DNA of 7,315 nt. Source: UBA1370 sp964515115 (lineage in GTDB: Bacteria > Patescibacteriota > Microgenomatia > UBA1400 > PJMF01). The translations under genes were made by a program, and so were the position numbers. The stretch is taken from the NCBI GenBank assembly GCA_964515115.1, contig CAZESB010000026.1, positions 1 through 7,315 on the forward strand, read 5' to 3'. Within the stretch, counting starts at the first letter, position 1. The number at the start of each line of letters is the position of its first letter. The notes beneath the pieces are model-generated. The model made no database searches. It saw nothing but the letters and a program-made list of their open reading frames with translations, and had not been told where the DNA came from. This document shows positions 1-5,911 of this stretch, one piece after another.

Positions 1-78
1 AATAATGAGCCAGGTTGGAATTATAACCAACGCTACTAACAAGTGGTTTTTATAATCCGAGAAGCCATTTTTCTGCAT
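1..78 (-). CDS. Partial membrane protein of unknown function (N-terminus only)
   Basis: An open frame starts with ATG at 78-76 on the minus strand and stays open to the window edge, giving 26 residues. The peptide begins with a short polar stretch (MQKNGFSDYKN) followed by about 15 mostly hydrophobic residues (HLLVALVIIPTWLII), the usual look of a cytoplasmic tail leading into a first membrane helix. It lies 62 nt downstream of the LysM gene on the same strand, and a TATAAT box sits about 20 nt upstream of the ATG. No Shine-Dalgarno sequence is visible. The fragment is too short to assign to a family. The main alternative is a chance open frame, since 26 codons can stay open by accident; the hydrophobic pattern and co-directional placement favour a real gene. 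Confidence 0.5.
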   Translation of the reverse strand, partial: MQKNGFSDYKNHLLVALVIIPTWLII

Positions 79-98
79 AATTTAAAGATATGGAGATG

Positions 99-104
99 AT
101 TATA
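99..104 (-). promoter_or_regulatory. Candidate -10 box (TATAAT) upstream of the left-edge gene
   Basis: A perfect TATAAT reads on the minus strand at 104-99. Initiation about 7 nt downstream (near 92) would leave a leader of roughly 14 nt before the ATG at 78. No good -35 hexamer lies 16-18 nt upstream (TCTTTG, CTCTTT or GCTCTT), and the surroundings are AT-rich, so a chance match is quite possible. Confidence 0.3.
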
Positions 105-125
105 AACTAATTTTAGGGAACAAAG

Positions 126-142
126 AGCAAGAACATTTTGCT
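126..142 (-). terminator. Possible weak hairpin at the end of the LysM gene
   Basis: On the minus strand AGCAA (142-138) can pair with TTGCT (130-126) around a 7-nt loop, overlapping the stop codon of the LysM gene, followed by the pyrimidine-rich CTTTGTT. The stem is only 5 bp and the T tract is interrupted, so this is a poor intrinsic terminator at best. The region from here to the left-edge gene shows nothing stronger. Confidence 0.2.
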
Positions 143-761
143 AGCGAGCTCTCGGGTCGAGTGTGGGTGTTGCAGGCGGCGGTGTTGATGTCGCTCCCAC
201 CTGTGGTAAAGCCGTTGGGTTTTCATACTCCCGCAACAGAGGAACTTGCACTTTATCTCCTGGTTGTAGTGCTCGATTATATGCAGTCAAATGTCTGTTA
301 GCAATCTCTAATGCTTTCGTTGCATAATTCAAATCAAAATTTCCTTCTCCATATCTCTCACCATAAACTTCTTGAGCAATTTTCATAAAACCATCGCCTG
401 GTTGAACCATATAGTCTGACACGCCATCTACCTGAGCGACCGTTGGCCAATCTTTGGGGTCTTCAAAAATCGGATATGATTTTATTTCAGTATGAATATA
501 CATTGCTGGTTTTTCGCCATTATTAACTGCGTCTGCATCTTTTTCAAAGCTACAGGCACTAAGCATTCCTACCATCATCAAGGCAGTGGCTAGCTGTAGA
601 GCTGCTGCTCTTGTCATGCGATTTTTAGTAATTTCAACCTGTTCACGACCGTCCTGCCAGGTTATTTTTGCCCTTTCAAGTAATCTCCAAGCATAATCCA
701 AGTTATTTCCAATAGTATTTTTTTGTTCGAAATTTTGTTCAAGTAATGTCATACTCTCCAT
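141..761 (-). CDS. LysM-domain envelope protein with lipoprotein-like signal or membrane anchor
   Basis: A 206-residue protein with one LysM domain, a fold known to bind N-acetylglucosamine polymers such as peptidoglycan. The LysM part spans about residues 117-175: it opens with YMVQPGDGFMKIAQEVYGE, continues through an ANRHL helix, and closes with LQPGDKVQVP. A hydrophobic segment at about 53-69 ends in the lipobox-like LSAC (Cys70). The tail (188-206) is rich in Pro and Thr, as in wall-spanning linkers. The ATG at 761 has the only good Shine-Dalgarno sequence (GAGGTG) and adds a 48-residue N-terminal tail. An internal ATG (Met49, 617-615) would instead give a compact lipoprotein signal peptide with Cys70 as lipidation site. 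The LysM core differs from the usual PGDTLW in having PGDGFM. It is divergent from the flippase, sharing 69 bp of upstream DNA. The domain call is firm; the biological role is not visible. Confidence 0.82.
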   Translation of the reverse strand: MESMTLLEQNFEQKNTIGNNLDYAWRLLERAKITWQDGREQVEITKNRMTRAAALQLATALMMVGMLSACSFEKDADAVNNGEKPAMYIHTEIKSYPIFEDPKDWPTVAQVDGVSDYMVQPGDGFMKIAQEVYGERYGEGNFDLNYATKALEIANRHLTAYNRALQPGDKVQVPLLREYENPTALPQVGATSTPPPATPTLDPRAR

Positions 762-763
762 TA

Positions 764-769
764 CACCTC
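764..769 (-). promoter_or_regulatory. Ribosome binding site of the LysM gene
   Basis: GAGGTG reads on the minus strand at 769-764, a 6-base match to the anti-Shine-Dalgarno. It lies 2 nt from the ATG at 761 and 11 nt from a second in-frame ATG at 752 (Met4), so either could be used. A GGAG 3 nt before Met4 overlaps the first codons. The site supports initiation at the long N-terminus rather than at internal Met49, which has no nearby site. Confidence 0.6.
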
Positions 770-795
770 AATTCTCAGCAAAATACAAGCAAATG

Positions 796-824
796 TTGTG
801 ACGACCTTTTAAAAAGCTTACAAT
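796..824 (+). promoter_or_regulatory. Sigma-70-type promoter of the flippase gene
   Basis: A -35 element TTGTGA (796-801, 4 of 6 consensus) and a -10 element TACAAT (819-824, 5 of 6) are separated by exactly 17 nt. Six nucleotides lie between the -10 box and the GTG start codon at 831, so transcription would begin at or within a couple of bases of the start codon. This predicts a leaderless mRNA and explains why no Shine-Dalgarno sequence precedes the gene. Confidence 0.55.
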
Positions 825-830
825 GAAAAT

Positions 831-2120
831 GTGCCACTCAACCTGACCGCCACTCTCAAACAGCTTTCTTCCTCTCAAGGTCTTCGTGATTCTGTTGGTA
901 TGGTGGCAGGCAATGCCTTAGCAGTGAGCATGTCTGCTTTGGCGCTGATCCTCATTTCCCGCCTGCTTGGGCCAAGCGGCTTTGGCGAATTTAGTGTTGG
1001 TTTTGCTATCATTCTCATTCTTTCGCGAATTAATGACCTGGGACTTACCAATGCCGTGCAGCAGTCTATTCCCAGGGCAGAAAATGTTAAAGCTAAAAAC
1101 CGGATTTTTTCCTACACCACTAAACTCAAGCTAATCACCGGCCTGGCCATTTTTGTCATTGGGCTCATTATTACTCCTTACCTGGCGAGTTTGTTTGGTT
1201 TCTCTCGGCCGATTATCATTTATGGCGCTTTTGCCGCCAATATTGTTACTGTCTTTTATGAACATCTGGCCGCCATGCTGCAGTCACTTCACAAAATTAA
1301 GGGCACGGTACTGATTAATGCCCTCCAAGCTGGCACCAAGCTTATCGGCACTCTGTTTTTATATCTTTTTGGTGTTAGTAATCCAGTGCCGGTTTTTTAC
1401 TGGTATGTTTTTGGGCCGCTTTTGCCGGTCTTGCTGACCGCTGCTTTTATGCCACCTTGGTTTGCCCTCAATTTCAAACTTAAGTTTAAGAAAGAAAAGG
1501 CTCTTCTGCAGTCAATGGCCAAGCATGCTGCTGTGGGTTTTATTGCCGCTGGCATCATTGAAAACATCGATATTTTGTTTGTGCAAGGTTATCTCAACAG
1601 CTATGAAACCGGTCTTTACGGTGGTGCCTCTCGACTGGCCATGCTTTTCAGCCTGGCTGCCTATTCTCTAGCCAGCGTTCTCAACCCGAGAGTGGCCCGT
1701 TATACCAGCCTTGAACACCTCCAACGCTACCTTAAAAAAACTCTGGCTCTGATCGCTGGCTCGGCTGTGGGTTTTCTCTTGCTCGTGCCACTGATTGAAC
1801 CAATGATTTATTACACCATCGGCCAAGAATACTTAGCTGCCAGCAACATTCTGCTTGTCCTGCTAGGTTCAGCTCTGCTCACTTTTGCTTCGGTACCACT
1901 AATCGCTACGTTTTTTAGCTTCAAAAAAGCCGAGTGGTATTTTTCAGCCAGCGGCATTTTACAACTAGCTATTATTCTCGGGGGAAACCTACTTTTTGTG
2001 CCGGTTTTTGGCTTAACTGCCGCCGCTTGGACTCGCTTAGCTTCCAAAATCGTCCTTTTCAGCTTTACTGCGCTGATGGCCGTTTATTTTTATCGGCGGA
2101 AAAAATTGACTAGCTACTAG
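831..2120 (+). CDS. Polysaccharide/oligosaccharide flippase (Wzx-like, MOP superfamily)
   Basis: A 429-residue, very hydrophobic protein with about 12 membrane segments, close to the usual length of Wzx/RfbX-type flippases. These move undecaprenyl-diphosphate-linked oligosaccharides from the inner to the outer face of the cytoplasmic membrane. Family signs are the early SRLLGPSGFGEFSV motif (residues 43-56) between the first two helices, followed by the INDLGL turn (67-72), and the basic C-terminus (YRRKK). The start is GTG at 831: a stop lies in frame upstream at 810, no other start precedes the family motif, and nearby ATGs at 823 and 829 are out of frame and end within a few codons. No ribosome binding site is seen; the promoter position suggests a leaderless transcript. 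It converges on the UDP-glucuronate decarboxylase gene with 9 bp between stops. The exact lipid-linked substrate cannot be read from sequence. Confidence 0.9.
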   Translation: MPLNLTATLKQLSSSQGLRDSVGMVAGNALAVSMSALALILISRLLGPSGFGEFSVGFAIILILSRINDLGLTNAVQQSIPRAENVKAKNRIFSYTTKLKLITGLAIFVIGLIITPYLASLFGFSRPIIIYGAFAANIVTVFYEHLAAMLQSLHKIKGTVLINALQAGTKLIGTLFLYLFGVSNPVPVFYWYVFGPLLPVLLTAAFMPPWFALNFKLKFKKEKALLQSMAKHAAVGFIAAGIIENIDILFVQGYLNSYETGLYGGASRLAMLFSLAAYSLASVLNPRVARYTSLEHLQRYLKKTLALIAGSAVGFLLLVPLIEPMIYYTIGQEYLAASNILLVLLGSALLTFASVPLIATFFSFKKAEWYFSASGILQLAIILGGNLLFVPVFGLTAAAWTRLASKIVLFSFTALMAVYFYRRKKLTSY

Positions 2121-2123
2121 CTA
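2111..2123. terminator. Short palindromic hairpin between convergent genes, possible weak terminator
   Basis: TAGCTACTAGCTA can fold with a 5-bp stem and 3-nt loop and overlaps the flippase stop codon. On the minus strand it is followed after 5 nt by six T residues (2105-2100), inside the end of the flippase gene, which is the arrangement of a weak terminator for the decarboxylase gene. On the plus strand the following bases are A-rich, so it would not work as a standard intrinsic terminator there. Confidence 0.25.
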
Positions 2124-2129
2124 AAAATT

Positions 2130-3125
2130 CTAAGCAGTTCTCAGAGAAGAGAAATAGGCTATGGTCGGTTTTAAACCATCCTGAAAACTGGTTTGCGGTT
2201 CCCACTCAAGCAGTTTTTTGGCTTTGCTAATATCTGGCCGCCTTCGAGTTGGATCGTCTGCAGGCAGTTTTTGATATTCCAACTTCGGTTCCCCGGCTTC
2301 CGGCCGAATAATTTTGTGAACCTCCTCAACTGTTTGTAAAACCGTATACTCATCAGCATTGCCGATATTAATCGTTTCCCCCTTCAAGCCTTCGATTGCG
2401 GCCAAGCGCAGAATCCCTTCCACTTCATCGTCAATAAAACAGTAGGAACGAGTTTGGCTGCCGTCGCCAAAAATAGTGTAGGCTTCCTGGCTCAGAGCTT
2501 GATTGATCAGATTAGGAATCACTCGGCCGTCCAAAGGATCCATGCGCGGGCCATAGGTATTAAAAATCCTCACAATCCTAATATCCATCTTAAAATCCCG
2601 CTCATGAATACCGCAGATACTTTCGCCCATTCTCTTGCTTTCATCGTAACAAGAGCGCTCGCCGTTGGGATTAACATTGCCCCAGTAACTCTCTTTTTGT
2701 GGATGTATCAGTGGATCACCATATATTTCTGAAGTGCTGGCAAAAACAAAACGCGCCTGCGGATTGGTAGCACGCAAATACTGCAACAAATTATGAGTGC
2801 CAACAGTGTTTACCAAATAAGTTGCTATCGGCTCGGCTTGATACCGAGGCGGACTGGCGGGGGAGGCAAAGTGCAACACTGCATCAAATTTCAACTCTTC
2901 AGGCAGGTATGAATCCGCTTGAGCCACTACGTCGGCTTCAATAAAAGTAAAATTTTCATTCTCAAGGTGCGCCAGATTTTCTTTGCGACCGGTCAGGAAA
3001 TTATCCACCCCCACCACTCGCGCTCCCAACGCCAACAAACGCTCACAAAGATGGGAGCCGATAAAACCAGCAGCTCCGGTCACCAATACCGTTTTGTTGG
3101 CAAAATAGGAAAAACTGTGATGCAT
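2130..3125 (-). CDS. UDP-glucuronate decarboxylase (UDP-xylose synthase), extended SDR family
   Basis: A 331-residue NAD-dependent extended short-chain dehydrogenase/reductase, full length for the family. UDP-xylose synthases (EC 4.1.1.35) oxidise UDP-glucuronate at C4, decarboxylate it and reduce the product to UDP-xylose in the cytosol. The NAD-binding TGAAGFIG (16-23) is followed by Asp41 at the end of the second strand. The subgroup signs are SPASPPRYQ (88-96), STSEIYGDP (130-138) with the Thr131/Glu133 pair, HPQKESYWGNVNP (141-153), the catalytic YxxxK in CYDESKR (Tyr160, Lys164), IFNTYGPRMDPLDGRV (187-202) and GDGSQTRS with Arg226. These separate it from dTDP-glucose dehydratases and UDP-galactose epimerases. 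It is the only complete gene of the cassette on the minus strand. No UDP-glucose dehydrogenase is present in the window, so UDP-glucuronate must come from elsewhere. No Shine-Dalgarno sequence is visible before the ATG. Confidence 0.9.
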   Translation of the reverse strand: MHHSFSYFANKTVLVTGAAGFIGSHLCERLLALGARVVGVDNFLTGRKENLAHLENENFTFIEADVVAQADSYLPEELKFDAVLHFASPASPPRYQAEPIATYLVNTVGTHNLLQYLRATNPQARFVFASTSEIYGDPLIHPQKESYWGNVNPNGERSCYDESKRMGESICGIHERDFKMDIRIVRIFNTYGPRMDPLDGRVIPNLINQALSQEAYTIFGDGSQTRSYCFIDDEVEGILRLAAIEGLKGETINIGNADEYTVLQTVEEVHKIIRPEAGEPKLEYQKLPADDPTRRRPDISKAKKLLEWEPQTSFQDGLKPTIAYFSSLRTA

Positions 3126-3174
3126 AAGACAAGATCAACTAGCTAGCTTTTAAAAAATCAGCAATCAAGGTATG

Positions 3175-3203
3175 ATTATATGGTCAAATTGAACTTAGCA
3201 CAA
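3175..3203 (-). promoter_or_regulatory. Candidate promoter of the UDP-glucuronate decarboxylase gene
   Basis: On the minus strand a perfect TATAAT (3180-3175) is preceded, at a 17-nt spacing, by TTGTGC (3203-3198), which keeps the TTG of the -35 consensus. Initiation near 3168 would give a leader of about 43 nt. A plus-strand TATGAT (3171-3176) overlaps the same bases and could serve the divergent glycosyltransferase gene, but it lacks a good -35. Confidence 0.42.
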
Positions 3204-3221
3204 CACGCTTGAAATTGCGGT

Positions 3222-4742
3222 ATGAACAAACTCCGGCTTCTTTGGCTTAATTATCAACATTACCTGCCGCCCACCATTATCTTGTTCATTGCTTTGCTAC
3301 TCAGATTACCGCTCTTGAACGGCTCATTTTGGTTGGATGAAGCAGCTCAAGCCCTCGAATCCGCCAGACCGCTCTCAGCCCAACTGGATATCATTCCTGA
3401 TTTTCAACCGCCGTTGCTCCACCTCATTACTCATTTTGCTCTTTATTTTTCTAATGCCGAATGGTGGCTGAGAACCATTGGCGCACTTATTCCCGGGCTC
3501 ATCACCATTTGGACTACTTTTGAACTGAGTAAAAAACTGGCTGGTGAGTTCGTTGCTTCTATTACCGCTTTATTGTTGGCAACCAACTCTTTTCACATTT
3601 TTTATTCTCAAGAATTGAGACCATATTCGCTGCCAACTATGTTCGCCTTGCTGGGTTGGCTGGTTTTGATTAATTGGGATCAGTATCGAGGTAAAAGCAA
3701 AGTGCTGGCGTTGGGTCTTATAACCGCACTTGGCTTATATTCCAGCTACCTTTATCCCTTTGTGATACTTTCTCAAGCCCTATACTGTTTGGTTTTTAAG
3801 CAAAAACTTTGCCGACAAGTAGTTACAGCTTTTAGCCTAGGAGCTTTAACTTTTCTGCCTTGGCTGCCGACCTTCCTGCGACAACTTGAAGAAGGCCAGT
3901 ACGTTCGCCAAATAATGCCGGGATGGGAAACAGTGGTATCTTTACCTCAGCTGAAAGCTTTGCCTTTGACTTTGGGCAAATTTCTCTACGGAATTATCAA
4001 CATTGATATTACTCCCGCCTACATTATTCCCAGCCTGATGATTTTGGGAGTCTTGGCTATGCTGTTGGTCTCCGATTACCTCACCGATCGAGCCAGAACC
4101 AGAAAGCACCTGAAAATTTTGTTTATTTGCCTGTTTTTTCCTTTACTGATTTCCTGGCTAATTTCTTTCCTTGTGCCGGTGATCAGTCCTAAACGAGTGC
4201 TTTTTTTACTACCTTTTATGTATTTTTATATTGCCGCCGTAGTTGGTCCGCATTTGCAAAATAAAGCTACCAGCCTGAGAGGAGGCTTGGCGGTTTTACT
4301 GATCATTATCCTTACTCTTATCAATATGGGCGGTATTATGCAATACTACTCGCAGCCTGGTTTGCAGCGGGAAAACTGGCGCCAGCTCTACCGACAGATC
4401 GCAATTCAATATCCGCCCGATCTGAGCGTGGCGGTTTATTCTTTTCCGGCACCTTTCGCCCCAATGCGCTGGTATGATACTGAGAATTATCCTGCTCTTA
4501 GCACCGGTCAGCTCCATGTTGATCAAGTAGAAAACCTGTCTGAACGACTCAAAGGTATTACTAATTATAAATACGTCCTAGTTTTTGATTACCTGATGGA
4601 TCTCACCGATCCTCAACGAAAAGTACTCGCGGTCATCAGCGATTTCGGCTATCATGAAGTTGATCAGTTGGATTATCCCAACATTGGTTTTGTCAGGGTT
4701 TTCACTCAAAGCGAAACCGTGACCGCACAACTACCAAATTAA
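3222..4742 (+). CDS. Polytopic membrane glycosyltransferase, GT39/PMT_2 (ArnT-like) fold
   Basis: A 506-residue integral membrane protein with roughly 10 or more hydrophobic segments. It resembles the GT-C enzymes of the PMT_2/GT39-GT83 group, which use polyprenyl-phosphate sugars and act on the outer face of the cytoplasmic membrane. Key signs are the acidic pair after the first helix (FWLDEA, Asp39-Glu40), the typical place for the catalytic or metal-binding acid; the FQPPLLHLI segment (61-69); and YSQELRPYSL (128-137), the conserved loop before the fourth helix. The membrane part ends near residue 375 and a soluble, probably external, C-terminal domain of about 130 residues follows. The ATG at 3222 directly precedes the expected short tail and first helix. 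It begins a plus-strand run, with 23 nt to the next gene's ATG. Acceptor and sugar cannot be predicted; protein, lipid or glycan acceptors are all possible. Confidence 0.82.
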   Translation: MNKLRLLWLNYQHYLPPTIILFIALLLRLPLLNGSFWLDEAAQALESARPLSAQLDIIPDFQPPLLHLITHFALYFSNAEWWLRTIGALIPGLITIWTTFELSKKLAGEFVASITALLLATNSFHIFYSQELRPYSLPTMFALLGWLVLINWDQYRGKSKVLALGLITALGLYSSYLYPFVILSQALYCLVFKQKLCRQVVTAFSLGALTFLPWLPTFLRQLEEGQYVRQIMPGWETVVSLPQLKALPLTLGKFLYGIINIDITPAYIIPSLMILGVLAMLLVSDYLTDRARTRKHLKILFICLFFPLLISWLISFLVPVISPKRVLFLLPFMYFYIAAVVGPHLQNKATSLRGGLAVLLIIILTLINMGGIMQYYSQPGLQRENWRQLYRQIAIQYPPDLSVAVYSFPAPFAPMRWYDTENYPALSTGQLHVDQVENLSERLKGITNYKYVLVFDYLMDLTDPQRKVLAVISDFGYHEVDQLDYPNIGFVRVFTQSETVTAQLPN

Positions 4743-4755
4743 TATTGAATCAATC

Positions 4756-4761
4756 GGAAAG
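4756..4761 (+). promoter_or_regulatory. Ribosome binding site deciding the start of the first GT4 gene
   Basis: GGAAAG lies just upstream of the ATG at 4766, with its GGA 7 nt from the start codon. It supports this ATG over an in-frame TTG at 4745, which lies 2 nt after the previous stop and has no such site. Confidence 0.45.
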
Positions 4762-4765
4762 TTTT

Positions 4766-5911
4766 ATGCGTCTGGGTATTGATATCACTGCGATTTTGTA
4801 TCAGCGAGGAGTGTCGCGTTATACCAATAATTTAGTGCGGGCTTTGGCTCAAGAAAAAAATTTACAACTGCATTTATTTGGCTCTTCGTTCAGGCAATAC
4901 AACCAACTTAATAATCTTGCCGACGACATTCTCGATCTAACCGAAAATGGTAAAAAAAGAATTTTTCGCCTGCCCCCGACTGCTTTAGCTAAACTTTGGC
5001 GTTTTGGTCAGAAGAAAATCCATCCGGAAATGCCCGGGATTGAAGTTTTTCATTCCTGGGATTGGCTGCAGCCACCAGACCAAACTTTTCCTCTGGTTTC
5101 TACCATTCATGATTTAGCTTTGTTGAAATTTCCTGAAACGGCCCATCCGAAAATCAAAAAAATGCACCAGCGCTCTTGGGAAGTACTGAAAAATCGGCAA
5201 TCTCACCTAATCGCGGTCAGTCGCAGTACTAAAAAAGATATTGTTGAGTTGCTTGGCTATCCGCAATATTTGGTTCATGTTATTTATGAAGCCCTGCCAC
5301 GTGAATACCGCCAGGTTTCTGATAGTCTGGGAGAAGAAAAATATGAGGCTATTAAAGCTAGCCTGGAGCTAGGTAAACCTTATATCTTTTTTGTTGGCAC
5401 CAGAGAACCGCGTAAAAACTTGGTTCGACTGATTCAAGCTTGGGAGCCGCTGCATCAGCAGGTTGCCTTGGTGATTGCCGGCGAGAGCGGTTGGGACGAA
5501 ACCGAAACATTTAATTCCGAAAAAATGCACCGGCAAGGACTGAGATTTTTAGGCAAAGTTAGCGACGAAGAGCTGGCCGTCCTGTATGCCGAGGCGCAAA
5601 TTTTTGCTTATCCATCTTTGTATGAGGGCTTTGGCTTGCCGATTTTAGAAGCTTTCCACGAAGGTACACCCGTTGTTACTAGCAATAACTCGGGAATGTT
5701 GGAGGTGGCCGGCAACGCAGCCGAACTAATCGATCCTTATGAAGTAGCCAGTATTCGCCAAGGTTTGGAAAAAATTCTCCACGAAACTACTGCGGAGCAA
5801 CAAAAGCGCCTGCAGCGAATGATTATCAGACTACAAATGTTTAGTTGGGATAAAGTAGCCAAAGAAACTCTCGAAGTGTATAAACAAGCTAAAACAGATT
5901 TTGATGAATAA
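4766..5911 (+). CDS. GT4-family glycosyltransferase (GT-B fold, MtfB-like), first of two
   Basis: A 381-residue retaining GT-B glycosyltransferase, normal length, transferring a sugar from a nucleotide donor to a lipid-linked or glycan acceptor on the cytoplasmic side. The N-terminal domain starts with MRLGIDITAILYQRGVSRYT, where the glycine-containing loop of the first strand is expected, and carries TIHDLALLKFP with the conserved His115-Asp116. The C-terminal donor domain (about 200 onward) shows FVGTREPRKN (209-218; Arg216-Lys217 contact the donor phosphates in the family), VIAGESGW, and the EX7E motif in YEGFGLPILE (Glu287 and Glu295), followed by GTPVVTSNNSGMLEVAG. The ATG at 4766 is chosen over TTG 4745 because of the ribosome binding site and because family members begin at this strand. 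The 3' end overlaps the next GT4 gene by 8 nt, pointing to translational coupling. The sugar specificity cannot be read from sequence. Confidence 0.88.
   Translation: MRLGIDITAILYQRGVSRYTNNLVRALAQEKNLQLHLFGSSFRQYNQLNNLADDILDLTENGKKRIFRLPPTALAKLWRFGQKKIHPEMPGIEVFHSWDWLQPPDQTFPLVSTIHDLALLKFPETAHPKIKKMHQRSWEVLKNRQSHLIAVSRSTKKDIVELLGYPQYLVHVIYEALPREYRQVSDSLGEEKYEAIKASLELGKPYIFFVGTREPRKNLVRLIQAWEPLHQQVALVIAGESGWDETETFNSEKMHRQGLRFLGKVSDEELAVLYAEAQIFAYPSLYEGFGLPILEAFHEGTPVVTSNNSGMLEVAGNAAELIDPYEVASIRQGLEKILHETTAEQQKRLQRMIIRLQMFSWDKVAKETLEVYKQAKTDFDE

Noticed and set aside
7..31. On the minus strand, GTTGG, an 8-nt loop, CCAAC and then CTGGCTCA look like a tRNA T-arm and acceptor 3' half.
   Set aside because: The loop lacks TTCRA and is one base too long, there is no matching 5' acceptor strand about 73 nt upstream, and no anticodon stem forms. 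It is treated as a chance hairpin.
1..55. Plus-strand frames at the left edge give short peptide tails ending at 37-39 and 53-55 that could be the C-terminus of an upstream gene.
   Set aside because: Only 12-17 codons are visible and no family can be recognised. The minus-strand frame with a start codon and membrane segment explains the same bases better.
145..154. CGAG-CT-CTCG palindrome at the end of the LysM gene, considered as a terminator or recombination site.
   Set aside because: It has a 2-nt loop and a 4-bp stem inside coding sequence with no T tract.
1462..1671. Plus-strand open frame in another phase inside the flippase gene.
   Set aside because: It overlaps a well-supported membrane protein gene and has no independent start signal or family features.
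2130..3125. Alternative assignment of the decarboxylase as dTDP-glucose 4,6-dehydratase or GDP-mannose 4,6-dehydratase.
   Set aside because: The SPASPPRYQ, HPQKESYWGNVNP and IFNTYGPRMDPLDGRV motifs are those of the UDP-glucuronate decarboxylase subgroup.
4745..4766. TTG start at 4745 for the first GT4 gene.
   Set aside because: It adds seven residues with no family support. The ATG at 4766 has a GGAAAG site and begins at the first beta strand.
4854..4958. A7 tracts at 4854-4860 and 4952-4958 in the first GT4 gene, A7 at 1734-1740 in the flippase and T7 at 4201-4207 in the GT39-like gene, considered as phase-variation switches.
   Set aside because: Tracts of seven are common in AT-leaning coding DNA, all reading frames are intact, and the tracts are not at the 5' ends of the genes. 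Variation in reads would be needed to revive the idea.
5901..5904. TTG start at 5901 for the second GT4 gene.
   Set aside because: The adjacent ATG at 5904 is the stronger codon and forms the usual stop-start overlap.
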